A stretch of DNA of 64,000 bases, taken from NCBI GenBank assembly GCA_905250115.1, contig CAJNOI010000112.1:169836-233835 (forward strand). Reading direction: 5' to 3'. Below, in pieces: positions 35,725 through 46,751 of this stretch (position 1 is its first letter; each line of letters begins with the position of its first letter). The notes under the pieces were generated by a model. The model was not told the DNA's origin. It worked only from the letters and a program-made list of their open reading frames with translations, and made no database searches. The translations under genes and the position numbers were made by a program. This DNA is from Adineta steineri (Eukaryota; Rotifera; Eurotatoria; Adinetida; Adinetidae).

Positions 35725-36672
35725 TTACGCATATGCAAATAAAGTCGAGAGATATTTATCTTGATCATAATCAATAATAATTTTCACATTTGGATGTTCA
35801 CTAATCTTTGATCCCCATTCTTTTGTCCTTTCATCCATGTATAATCTTACATCTTTCCATTGACCAATAGAAATATCAATAGCACAACAAGCAGCTAATG
35901 GATCATGAAATGCTTTTTCTATTTTACCAGCTCGATTTAAATAAACAGACATGACATGATACATTTCATGTAATGATTGACTTCGATCTTTAACTTTTTC
36001 AAGTTGTTTATGAGTATCATTTGTATATAAAACACCATGACAAACATTTTTTGATACAAAAAATTTCTCTTTAATACCATTGAAATCCAAAACAATCTTA
36101 GCTGCTTTTGGATCTGAAGTTAAATTAAATGTTGGACATGTTATTCTTCCATTGAATTTATTCAAACGTTTATCTTCGGGTACGATGTTATCACCAGCAA
36201 ATCCACCTTGAGCAACCAATCGACCAAGTTTAAATTGACCAGTTTGAATAGCTTTTGCAACATTTTTTAATGGTCCTCCACAAATTAAAATTGTTTTTTC
36301 ATCACAATAAGTAAGAAGAACATCACTACCATCGAGTGCGTTTCTTGATTCACGAATAATTTCAGGTGCATAGATTTTCAAATGAAATTTCGATAGTGCA
36401 GGTTTTGCATTCATATTAAATACACCAAGTGGTATATCATTTCGATTGAAACGATTGAGAGCATATCGTATAAAACCAATTTGATCAGGAGTACCAGGAA
36501 CAATTGTAATAGCTTTTAAATGTACTAATGGATGACCAAGAAGAAAAATAAGAGTAACAAAATCATCTGGATCACCAGTTTCCATATCAAATACTACTTG
36601 TAGACGTCCATCGATTATAAATGGATTGCAATCAGATGAAAATGTGTGTAAATCAATACTTGTTGCCATCAT
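35725..36672 (-). CDS. Inosine-uridine-type nucleoside hydrolase, intronless
   Basis: A single uninterrupted 315-residue ORF from ATG 36672. Near residue 28 FDMETGDPDD is the Asp-rich calcium-binding N-terminal motif of nucleoside hydrolases (usually DTDPGIDD). ILICGGPLKNVAKAI and a late FHDPLAACCAID block also match the family. The enzyme cleaves the N-glycosidic bond of ribonucleosides in purine/pyrimidine salvage; the exact substrate cannot be read. The form of the motif (DMETGDPDD…TIVPGTPDQ) resembles bacterial members. The absence of introns, where neighbours have many, suggests horizontal transfer or retroposition. Length is normal and no signal peptide is seen. Confidence 0.85.
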   Translation of the reverse strand: MMATSIDLHTFSSDCNPFIIDGRLQVVFDMETGDPDDFVTLIFLLGHPLVHLKAITIVPGTPDQIGFIRYALNRFNRNDIPLGVFNMNAKPALSKFHLKIYAPEIIRESRNALDGSDVLLTYCDEKTILICGGPLKNVAKAIQTGQFKLGRLVAQGGFAGDNIVPEDKRLNKFNGRITCPTFNLTSDPKAAKIVLDFNGIKEKFFVSKNVCHGVLYTNDTHKQLEKVKDRSQSLHEMYHVMSVYLNRAGKIEKAFHDPLAACCAIDISIGQWKDVRLYMDERTKEWGSKISEHPNVKIIIDYDQDKYLSTLFAYA

Positions 36673-37439
36673 AGAGACTATTATGACTACACTGATGTTA
36701 ACTACTGTTTTTATACCACAAAATTTCTTCTATGTTATGAAATTTTGACTTTCTTTTTTCAATCATCATGCTGTCATTGCAGTTATGAAATTTCTTCTGT
36801 TCTATAGAAAACGATGAATCACTTCAAATAAGGAAAGGAAAGGAAAGCAAATTACCGTTCTATAGTATGTAAACACTGTTTTTTTAACATGGGATTTTTT
36901 TTATCAGGTTAAGAAATTATAACTACTTCAAATGTTCTATATCAGCTTATGCATTATCAAAATAAAAATAATTGTCTTAGGAAGATAGTGATGTGAACGT
37001 TAGCATGTTTAAATCACATACATAAACGAGCGAGTATACCTAGACATAAGTGTAACGCGTGATAAATATAAGAGAAAAATATAATTTTTATTCAATTTTT
37101 ATGGGAAAACGTGGATGTGCCAAAACTTAAGATTAAATTACATCTTAAGAATATATTAAAATGTCCGATATATTTTATTTTATATAGCAAAACAACACAC
37201 TTCTATATTTGTCTTTTGATAAAGGTTAGTAACAGATAAGCGGTCACCTAGATTTATATATATATCAATTCTTTTTTCTTATCATTCTTTAACAAAATAT
37301 TTTATCTTTTAGAATACAGTATATTTAGTGATAATTTTTCATCGTTACACATCGTTAGAACCTTCATAAAACAAGCATATTTTATTAATGTAATTGTCTT
37401 TTTTTTTCAATAATTTATTTTTTATTCGATTTTTTCAAG
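36673..37439. other. Divergent intergenic region; missing first exon of hydrolase
   Basis: Lies between divergently transcribed genes, so it should hold both promoters. The first exon of the alpha/beta hydrolase (must end in phase 2) should be here but I could not identify it. A (GGAAA)n-like run is present at about 36831-36849. Confidence 0.4.
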
Positions 37440-38824
37440 GGATCCACGATTTACTAATGAAACCCTTGCATTTCTTAATATACTTTCAAAAAATTCTCCA
37501 CCTCAAGGTACTACTCCCGAAGTTGGACCAATGCGGCAGCTGATCGAACATTATCATCATAAATCGAATGAAAAATTGTATGGAACATTTAAAGGTACTC
37601 TGGAAGAAAAAACGGTGAAAACCAATTCTACAGGTAAATATTAAATTTCCATACATATATCTATGTAGTTCTGTTGAATGAACTAAATTCTTATTAAAAT
37701 ATGTCTCATTTAGAAACTCCAATTACTATCTATACACCAACAGATGTTGACAAAAATAAAATAGTTGTATTTTTTCATGGTGGAGGTAAGTTTATACAAA
37801 AAAAATTAAACTTTGTATATCTATTATATATAATAGGTTGGGTTATTGGTAGTCGAAAGTCACATCAAACAATTGTCAATACTTTAGCGGAGTTAGTTGA
37901 CATTTATTTTCATACATTTTTATCTATATCATTCTATAGTGCAACAAAAACTATTTGGATATCTGTAGAATATCGTCTTGCACCCGAACATAAATATCCA
38001 GTTTGGCTTGATGATACATGTGATGTTACACAATACATTATTGAAAATAAAACTTCGTTTGGTACGATTTAATTCGAATAATTTTGATATATCTATGATT
38101 GAATTTATTTAGGTGTTGATGAAACTGCTAAAATCGGTGTTGCTGGTGATAGTGCTGGTGGAATGATCGCCGCATCAATTGCACGTACAATTAAAGGCAT
38201 TGATTTTCAAGTGTGAATTTATTTAATTAGTATTAGATGCATTTGAAACTTCTGTTTATAATAGATTTTAGTTTATGGAGCATTAGATATTCTTCGTGAA
38301 ACACCATCGTACAAGGAATTTGATCATCCAAAGTATTTTCTTACAATAGAATTAATGAACTGGTAAATATATATTCAGAAAATAGTATAAAAATAATATT
38401 CATATTGATTCATAGGTTCGTAACACATGCATTTGAGCCTTCACAAGAGCTGAAAGATCCACGAATATCCGCTCTATTGAATACATCATTGGCAAATGTA
38501 CCACCATGTTTATTTATTGTTGCTGATTTAGATCCCCTTCGAGATGGCAATTTAGGTATAAAAAGAAAATAAAACAGTTACATTTTCTATGAACTCTAAA
38601 GTTATCTTTTAGAATATCATAAATTACTTGAAAACGCTGGTGTACAATCGAAACTATTACTTGTGAAAGGGGTTATTCATGGATTTTTTTCTTTGCCTGG
38701 TAAATGATCGAAGAATATTCTTTTAAATTAAATTATTGATTTTCGTTATTATCATTTAGGAATCTTTCCACAAGCCTGTGCAGAATCAATTAATGCAATT
38801 CAAGACTTTATGACATCGATCTAG
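37440..38824 (+). CDS. HSL-type alpha/beta hydrolase (esterase), 5' exon not resolved
   Basis: Nine exons: 37440-37633, 37714-37785, 37837-37891, 37940-38061, 38113-38210, 38265-38362, 38416-38555, 38613-38699 and 38760-38824 (TAG). All phases agree; about 310 residues. It carries the hormone-sensitive-lipase family HGGG oxyanion motif (VVFFHGGGWVIGS), YRLAPEHKYP, the nucleophile GDSAGG, the acid in VADLDPLRDG and the catalytic His in GVIHGFF, so the Ser-Asp-His triad is complete. It should hydrolyse short acyl or aryl esters. The first coding exon, contributing a phase-2 junction, is not identified, so the start is missing here. Confidence 0.85.
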
Positions 38825-39030
38825 AATGACTAACTTTCTTTATTCTTGCTTATATGAAACAAAAAAAAATTAGTTATCGATATCAATTTTCTATCTATCC
38901 CGAAGACCAAATGATTTTCCTAGCTTTAGTTTTATTTTCTATATTTCGATTCTTGCGTTTTGTCCATTATAAAATATATTCCATAAAGCAAAGAAGAAAC
39001 TAAAACAATTTCAGGCATAAAGAATTTTAT

Positions 39031-39078
39031 CCTGGGTGTGGGTATTGTATTTACCTATCATTCACACCTACCCTCAAG
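39031..39078. repeat. Telomere-like hairpin
   Basis: cctgggtgtgggta (39031-39044) and ttcacacctaccctcaag (39061-39078) form inverted arms between the hydrolase and the kinase array. Confidence 0.5.
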
Positions 39079-39194
39079 AATATGTTATTTAACTAGATTT
39101 AAAACTTTTGTAGTAATCATTTTTATTAAATAAAAAAGAAGCTAAATATCTTTAATTAAAACGTTAATCGTCTTCACTGTGTTCGTCACGAAAT

Positions 39195-39302
39195 GTTGAA
39201 TGTGCGTGTGAGTGTGCATGTGAATGTGAGTGTGAGTGTGGTTGTGAATGTGAGTGTGGTTGCGAGTGTGAGTGTGAGTGTGCGTGTGCGTTTGGGTGTG
39301 AT
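39195..39302 (-). repeat. Six-base repeat encoding a His-Ser/His-Ala tract
   Basis: Degenerate (GTGTGA)n minisatellite. On the minus strand, in the ancestral frame of the first kinase gene, it reads alternating His with Ser or Ala ([15 protein letters not shown]…). In paralogue 3 the same place encodes a Gln/Pro stretch. The tract is now downstream of a premature stop. Confidence 0.7.
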
Positions 39303-39390
39303 CGTTTTTGTGAAGAATTAACTAGAATTTCTTTAATAAAATGTTGAGGAAAGTATTCTGTAACAAATCGTTGAATATGATGCTTATTTT

Positions 39391-42143
39391 TTAAAATTCA
39401 AGAAAAACTTTATCTTTTTCTTGTGTATTCATCCGAGTATAACCATCACTAATCCTTGTTTCATTAAATGCTTCTTCATATAATTCAAGTGTTTTTTCAA
39501 TTTCAACTGCTATTGGTCTCTGTTTACTATCCGTTTCTAAACATTTCACAATAATTTCGTCATAAAAAACTGGACTTGGTTTCGTGATTATTATACGTGA
39601 TGTGGAATGATCGAAATGAAAATCATGCATTGTTTCTGTAAATAATTGATTTAATGTTAAACCATATGTATATATATCTAATTTCTCGTCACATTTGATA
39701 TGTCCTTCGGATTGTTCATGAAAAAATTCAGGTGGCATAAACTGTAAACATCCTAATTGAGTTTGTTGACCATTAGGATCAATAACTCGAGCTATACCCA
39801 TGTCACCAATCTTCGCAACATAATCATCATTTACAAGTATGTTATCAGGTCGAATATCACGATGTACCATTCCATGCTGGTGAATACGTTTCATACCTGA
39901 TGCAATTTGACGAGCCATTGTTAGTCTACGTCTTAAAGATATATTATGTGGTTCCTTCTCGAGAACATTTTGTAAACTTCCACGTCCCATCAGTTCCATT
40001 AAGATCATAAATTGTGTTGTTATTCCACGAATATGATTTGCTGGCAACTCTCGAGTGGCATAACCAAATGTTCGAAGAATATATAAACCTGATAATTCTC
40101 GATAAGCAGCTAATTCAAGATGAAAACTTCGTTCAAGTGTATGAGAGATGGCTGATGCACCAGAGACTTCAATTACTTTACAAGCAACTTCACGATTCCT
40201 TGATCGCCAAATTGCTTTACATACATATCCTATTATAGAAGTATATATAAAAATTATTCAATATATAATTGTAATCAAACTTACCAAACGCTCCTCTTCC
40301 TAAAATTTCTCTAAATTCAATATCAGTTGGATCAATTTTTGGTATAAAACTGTTCGAAGTTAAAATCATTGGATGATTTCTTTCATGTGATTTTGTACAA
40401 ATATGTTTTTCAATGGCACATGTTTCACATAGATTATAATTAGGACATGCATCACATTTAAAACGTAAACCATAAAAATGTTTTTGTTGACAAGTGCCAT
40501 CACATTTAATTCCTTTATGATGTTCATTTTGAAGAGTACTTAAGTGTTTTAATTTATGTAAAGTAACTTCATTGTTAACATTATGAACTGGTATACCTAA
40601 GAATTCATTAGGTAGTTTAAACTGGACCATAGCATGACCACTAGAATGATGTTCTGTTTCACGACGTTTCTCAAAACAACGTCCACATAAATCATAGTTT
40701 GACGATGATGGACACTCTAAACAATGATATCGATCAACATGACGAATTGGTTTCATTTTACAAGATGCACATTCAGCATCATGAACATCTTCATCTTTTT
40801 GAGAACCATTAGAACTAGTTGGATGCATTAATTTTCCAACAATTTTCATTAGCATCATATCGTCAACACGCTGATCAGAACCTTTTTCAACAGGAGAATC
40901 TAAAAAGAAGATTTGTTTGAAAAAGATATTTATGAATATTTTTTGTTTACGTGTTGCATGAGTTTTAGATCCATAATGTACATGTGTACGATGACTTGAT
41001 TCACAATGTTCTTTCGTACCTATAATAATGATTGATATAAATAAAAATAAAATTTTCAGATAAATCAATTCGATCTAACGACAGATTCACTGGTGAATAT
41101 GATTGTCAAGCTTAAATATTAAACTCCTTAAGAGTTAGCAAGTAAGATTTGTGTGACGATTTGTATCGAATACTTATAGTAATAATAGCTTTTATGAATC
41201 GAACACAAGATGACCTTATACAAGAAAATAGTAGATATAAATTTCAAATCTTTATTGTGTAACAAGTACCATAAGCTATACGAGCTTGAACTAATCCTGG
41301 AAAATCTTAGAATGCTGTTAGGATAATTTCTACAGAACTAAATGTAAAACATGATCGAGTGTACATGATATATGAGGGATACGGAATCTAATTTTGCACT
41401 TGTATGCACTTCAACATGCCTTTCACATCGTGTAAATGTGACAATTGCCACCAATTAGTTCCTGGTGACCTGCGAATGGTCATAGGAATGCAACGGTGAC
41501 AGTTCACCATCGAAAGCCGCTGTGCATCGGTACATATACTAATCACCAGAAATATGTGAGCCCTCATATCTCGATTCTAGAGTATAAAGTGATGTGATGA
41601 GTGAGAATGAGATCAATTCTGATCGACATTTCGAGGTAGGCATATGAAACTTAAATATTGATATGAGAACTCAGACAATCTATCGAGGAAAGAAATATGC
41701 ACCAATTTGTTATTATTGTATTCCTGTACAGTCAAGTAGATGATATTATTTAATCGAAAGCTATGTTCAGTACGTTGTTCGAATAAAGTGCTTCTCTATT
41801 ATGAGCAGGTATCTATACGAATATTTCAAGAGAGCTTTTTTAAAACTTTAACTTAACAAAAGGGTTATATTACCTGTCACAAGAACTGTTCCATTCCGTC
41901 CAACACCATTAATAAAAATAGTGTATGTTACATTTGTATGAACAATTCCTGGTGGCGATACTTGGATATATCTTTGCGGGATAACTTCAGTTTGTTTCGT
42001 GTCTGACCATTGAACTTTGCAATAAAGTTCATGTTCACGTTGTTGTTCGAAAAATGCTAAAAAAAATGAATTGAAGTAAAATTTAGCGTCATATTTTTTT
42101 TACCAAGTTTCTCGATCACTGCGCTTCGTATGTCTTGCATCAT
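39391..42143 (-). CDS. ZZ-ZZ-kinase paralogue 1, C-terminus truncated by 4-bp deletion
   Basis: Exons 42143-42104, 42056-41874, 41019-40951, 40899-40285 and 40229-39391, total 1746 nt, 581 residues. It starts with a small module (…YCKVQWSDT…), then two ZZ-type zinc fingers ([11 protein letters not shown]…CLEC…LCGRCF and [12 protein letters not shown]…LCETC), then a TKL/RIPK-like kinase with GRGAFG loop, VACK lysine, HRDIRPDN catalytic loop and GDMG in place of DFG. Relative to paralogue 2, four bases (cgat) are missing near 39396, giving a stop after VFLEF. Without that deletion the frame would run to TAA at 39164 through a His-rich tail. The kinase domain is complete, so a shorter active kinase is possible. 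Confidence 0.82.
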
Positions 42144-42349
42144 GTGATTTGATACAGTAAGTAAAGATATGAATAACAACTAGACTGAGAGCTGAAATAA
42201 ACGGAAATAAATAGAAAAAAAACAGGAGAACGAAAACAAAAAACCCTTTTTTTTAATTGTTTATAGGCAGTTTTGTGACAAGATGATATCATAAAGTACA
42301 TCAAATGATTTCAATCAAGTCATAATTTACATGCACATACGTAACCAAT

Positions 42350-42394
42350 TGACGTAGGTGTAAAACATGTTTTATTATTTTTACCTATGACTCA
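42350..42394. promoter_or_regulatory. Conserved TGACGTA + TGACTCA pair upstream of kinase 1
   Basis: TGACGTA (42350) and TGACTCA (42388, AP-1 consensus) start 38 bp apart, about 207 bp upstream of the ATG. The same pair with the same 38-bp spacing precedes paralogues 2 and 3. Confidence 0.4.
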
Positions 42395-43182
42395 TATATG
42401 TCACTGATTACAATTAAACTTTTTTTTCTCGAACAATATCATTCTTCTCAAATATATCTCGAAGAATTTCTTTATAAATAACTCATCAACAATATTCCCA
42501 GTAATAGTAAAACTATTCTTTGGTTGTTTTCCTTGGTATTTACAAATCGGGCTTTTTTATAAATGTATTTGTAGTTTATAAATATATGAACGATTTATAA
42601 ACGAATATTAGATAAATAAATGCTAGTATATTGTATAAGCATCTGACTAGTTCACGAATTTTAAATTGGTTGATAAACCAAAATGATTAAATTATCTTTA
42701 TCGTTTTAAGTGTCAATATGAGTATATAATATCCTCATGGTGGAATATGATTTTACCAAATTTAAAAGTACTATTGCCACGAATTTATAGTAAACATTTA
42801 CGCAGCTTTGAATTTCAACCCGATTTCTAAATCTCGACGCTATTTAAAAACATTTTAAATTTTTGACAAAAACATTTCGGACTCAACAGGGATGTACGCA
42901 TATTTTTAAATGAGAATGTGAATACCAGTACACAGAAATATTAATATAATTGATAAATCCTAATAAATTTTTGAACTCTCTTTTAGAAAAAGCTCAGAGT
43001 AAACACGATAGTAGAATATGTTATTTAAATAGATTTAATTTTTTTTTGTAGTAATCATTTATATTAAATAAAAAAGAAGCTAAATAATTCTAATTGAAAC
43101 GGCAATCGTCTTCATTGTATTCGTCACAAAATGTTGGGTGTGGGTGTAGTTGTTCTTGTTTATGTAAAAATTTAACTAGAAT

Positions 43183-45737
43183 TTATTTAATAAATTGTTG
43201 AGGAAAGTATTCTGTAACAAATCGTTGAATATGATGCTTATTTTTTCGATAAAATTCAAGAAAAACTTTATCTTTTTTTTTTATACTCAGTCGAGTATAA
43301 CTATCACTAAATCTTGTTTCACTAAATGCTTCTTCATATAATTCAAGTGTTTTTTCAATTTCAATTGCTGTTGGTCTCTGTTTACTATCCGTTTCTAAAC
43401 ATTTCACAATAATTTCATCATAAAAAACTGGACTTGGTTTCGTGATTACTATACGTGATGTGGAACGATTTAAATGAAAATCATGCATTGTTTCTGTAAA
43501 TAACTGATTTAATGTTAAACCATATGTATAAATATCTAATTTCTCGTCAAATTTAATATGTCCTTCGGATTGTTCATGAAAAAATTCTGGTGGCATAAAT
43601 GGTAAACATCCTAATTGAGTTTGTTGACCATTAGGATCAATAACTCGAGCAAGGCCCATATCACCAATTTTAGCAACATAATCATCATTTACAAGAATAT
43701 TATCAGGTCGAATATCACGATGTACCATTCCATGCTGATGAATACGTTTCATACCTGATGCAATTTGACGAGCCATTGTTACTTTATGTCTTAAAGATAC
43801 TTTATGTGGCTCATTCTCAAGAAGATCTTGTAAACTTCCACGTCCCATCAGTTCCATTAAGATCATAAATTGTGTTGTTGTGCCACGAATATGATTTGCA
43901 GGCAACTCTCGAGTGGCATAACCAAATGTTCGAAGAATATATAAACCTGATAATTCTCGGTAAGCAGCTAATTCAAGATGGAAACTTCGTTCAAGTGTGT
44001 GAGAGATGGCTGATGTACTAGAAACTTCAATTACTTTACAAGCAACTTCACGATTCCTTGATCGCCAAATTGCTTTGCACACATATCCTATTATAGATGT
44101 ATATATAAAAATTATTCAATATATAACTGTAGTCAAACTTACCATACCCTCCTCTTCCTAAAACTTCTTTAAATTCAATATCTGATGGATCAATTTTTGG
44201 TATAAAACTATTCGATGTTAAAATCATTGGATGATTTCTTTCATGTGATTTTGTACAAATATGTTTTTCAATGGCACATTTTTCACATAGATTATAATTA
44301 GGACATGCATCACATTTAAAACGTAAACCATAAAAATGTTTTTGTTGACAAGTGCCATCACATTTGATTCCTTTATGATGTTCATTTTGAAGGGTATTTA
44401 ATTGTCTTAACTTTTTTAAAGTAACTTCATTATTAACATTATGAACTGGTATACCTAAGAATTCATTAGGTAGTTTAAACTGGACCATAGCATGACCACT
44501 AGAATGATGTTCTGTTTCACGACGTTTCTCAAAACAACGTCCACATAAATCATAGTTTGACGATGATGGACACTCTAAACAATGATATAGATCAACATGA
44601 CGAATTGGTTTCATTCTACATGATGCACACTTTGCATCATGGACATCATCATCTTTATGAGAACCATTGGAACTAGTTGAATGCATTAATTTTCCAACAA
44701 TTTTCATTAGCATCATATCATCAACACGCTGATTAGCATCTTTTCTAACAGGAGAATCTAAAAAGAAGATTTGTTTGAAAAAGATATTTATGAATATTTT
44801 TGTTTACGTGTTGCATGAATTTTATACCCACGATGGGGATCTTTGTGATGAGTTGATTCGCAATGTTCTTTTGTGCCTATAACAATGATTGATATAAATA
44901 AATGTAAATTTTCAGGCACATCAATCTGATTGTCAAATTTACATATTAAAGTCTTTAAGGGTTAGCAAGTAAGATTTGTAGGACGATCTCTATTGAATAC
45001 TTCTATCAGTGATATCTTTTGTGAAACCGACACAATATTACTTTATACAAGAACATAATATATATAAATTTCGAATTAACCTGAGTTCAATCTTCGAAAA
45101 AAAATCAAAAGATGAAATAAAGATCCGGAAAACTTGGACTCGATAATCTCTAGACAGTTCACTATCGAAAGCCGATGTGATGAGTGTGTATGAGATCAAT
45201 TCTGACCTATATTCTGACATAGGCACATGAGACCCAAATGTCGACATGAGAACTCAGATATCCTATTGGGAAAAGATATATGTACTAATTCATAACGACT
45301 GTCAATGGAGTAATTCTCGTTTCTTGCTGATTTTGGGTGAAATAGTTATAGATTTTCGCTGGTGTTCGTTATTGTGAGCAGAAATCTATAAGTATATTGT
45401 TGACACTGAGAAAAAATATTTCAAGAGAGATAGTTTTAAACTTTAATTTAACAGAAGGTTCGTATTACCTGTCACAAGAACTGTTCCATAACGTCTAGAA
45501 CCATCAATAAGAATAGTGTAAGTTACATTTATATGAACAATTCCTGATGGCAATAATTGAATATATCTTTGTGGAATAACTTCAATTTTTCTTGTGTCTA
45601 ACCATTGAACTTTGCAATAAGGTTCATGTTCACGTTGTTTCTCTAGAAATTATATGAAAAAATGACTTGAAGTAAAATTTTAGCACTATTTTTTTACCAA
45701 GTTTCTCGATTAACGCGCTTCGTACATGTTGCAACAT
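43183..45737 (-). CDS. ZZ-ZZ-kinase paralogue 2
   Basis: Exons 45737-45698, 45642-45469, 44876-44808, 44757-44143 and 44087-43183, total 1803 nt, 600 residues. Same layout as its neighbours: N-terminal module beginning MLQHVRSALIEKL, two ZZ fingers, and a TKL-type kinase with [18 protein letters not shown] and IGDMGLAR. ZZ fingers bind protein N-termini or ubiquitin-like partners, so the kinase may be recruited by a ligand bound there (inference). It ends FPQQFIK with TAA where paralogue 1 has a Glu codon; the codons after the stop still resemble the tails of the other copies, so the stop is a recent shortening. All exons are open. Confidence 0.85.
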
Positions 45738-45944
45738 GTGTCTTTATACAGCAAGGAAAAATATGAAGAACAACTAGACTGAGAGCTGAAATAAACGGAA
45801 ATAAATAGAAAAAAATCAGGAGAACGAAAAGAAAAAAATCATTTTTTTAAATTGTTTACAGGCAATTTTGTGATATGATGACATCATCAAGTGCATCAAA
45901 TAATTACAATCAAGTCATAATTTACTCCCACATATGTACTCAAA

Positions 45945-45989
45945 TGACGTAGGTGTAAAACATATTATATTATCTTCATCTATGACTCA
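45945..45989. promoter_or_regulatory. Conserved TGACGTA + TGACTCA pair upstream of kinase 2
   Basis: TGACGTA at 45945 and TGACTCA at 45983, 38 bp apart, 208 bp before the start codon. Confidence 0.4.
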
Positions 45990-46219
45990 TATGTCACTGA
46001 CTATGATTAATCTTTTTTATCAAACAACATCATTCTTCTCAAATATAACTCGAAGGATTTCTTTAGAAATAATTCATCAATAATATTTCCATTCATAGTA
46101 AAACTATTCTTTGATAGATTTTCTATGAATACATATATATATACATAATTATACTAAGTAAATAGATCTTTTTTTATCAACAATATATCAAAATGTATGA
46201 TTTCGAAAAATAAAACTAT

Positions 46220-46281
46220 GTTGAGGGTTGGGTGCAGTATAAAGATAGTATTAACATTCTCACTCACACTCACACCCTTCT
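46220..46281. repeat. Telomere-like hairpin
   Basis: ttgagggttgggtg (46221-46234) faces cactcacactcacaccc (46261-46277). It lies in the upstream region of kinase 2, between paralogues 2 and 3. Confidence 0.5.
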
Positions 46282-46751
46282 AAATATTTTTAGTTACTCC
46301 TGTTTCATATTTATGAATTAAACTCTATGTATAACATCTTTACTGACTTTAACTAAAATAATATTGGTAATGGTTAGTTTGTAACTTCAAATTATCTAAA
46401 AAACGATTCTCATAAAATTACAAAAGATATTTTCAGATTTTTTATTAGTTGTTGATTTTTTTTAACAGGCTTGCTTAAAATAGTAGTATCTACATAAAAG
46501 TGTTTACATTGAAAAATCTGCTTTTTCCGCGTGGTTTTATATGATCCTCGATACATGTTATATGCATATTTTTGAATGAGAATGTGAATATGCCGAAATA
46601 TTGATACACTTAATAATTTCTAATAAATTCTCGAAGTCGCTCTTCAAAACAGAAACTTAGAGTACATGCGATAGTAGAATATGTTATTTAAATAGATTTA
46701 AATTTTTTTGTGATAATCATTTTTATTAAATAAAACAGAAGCTAAATATTT

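Noticed and set aside
39195..39302. True telomere repeat tract
   Set aside because: The unit is (GTGTGA/GTGAGT)n, not the GGTGTG form, and it aligns with coding tails of the paralogous kinases.
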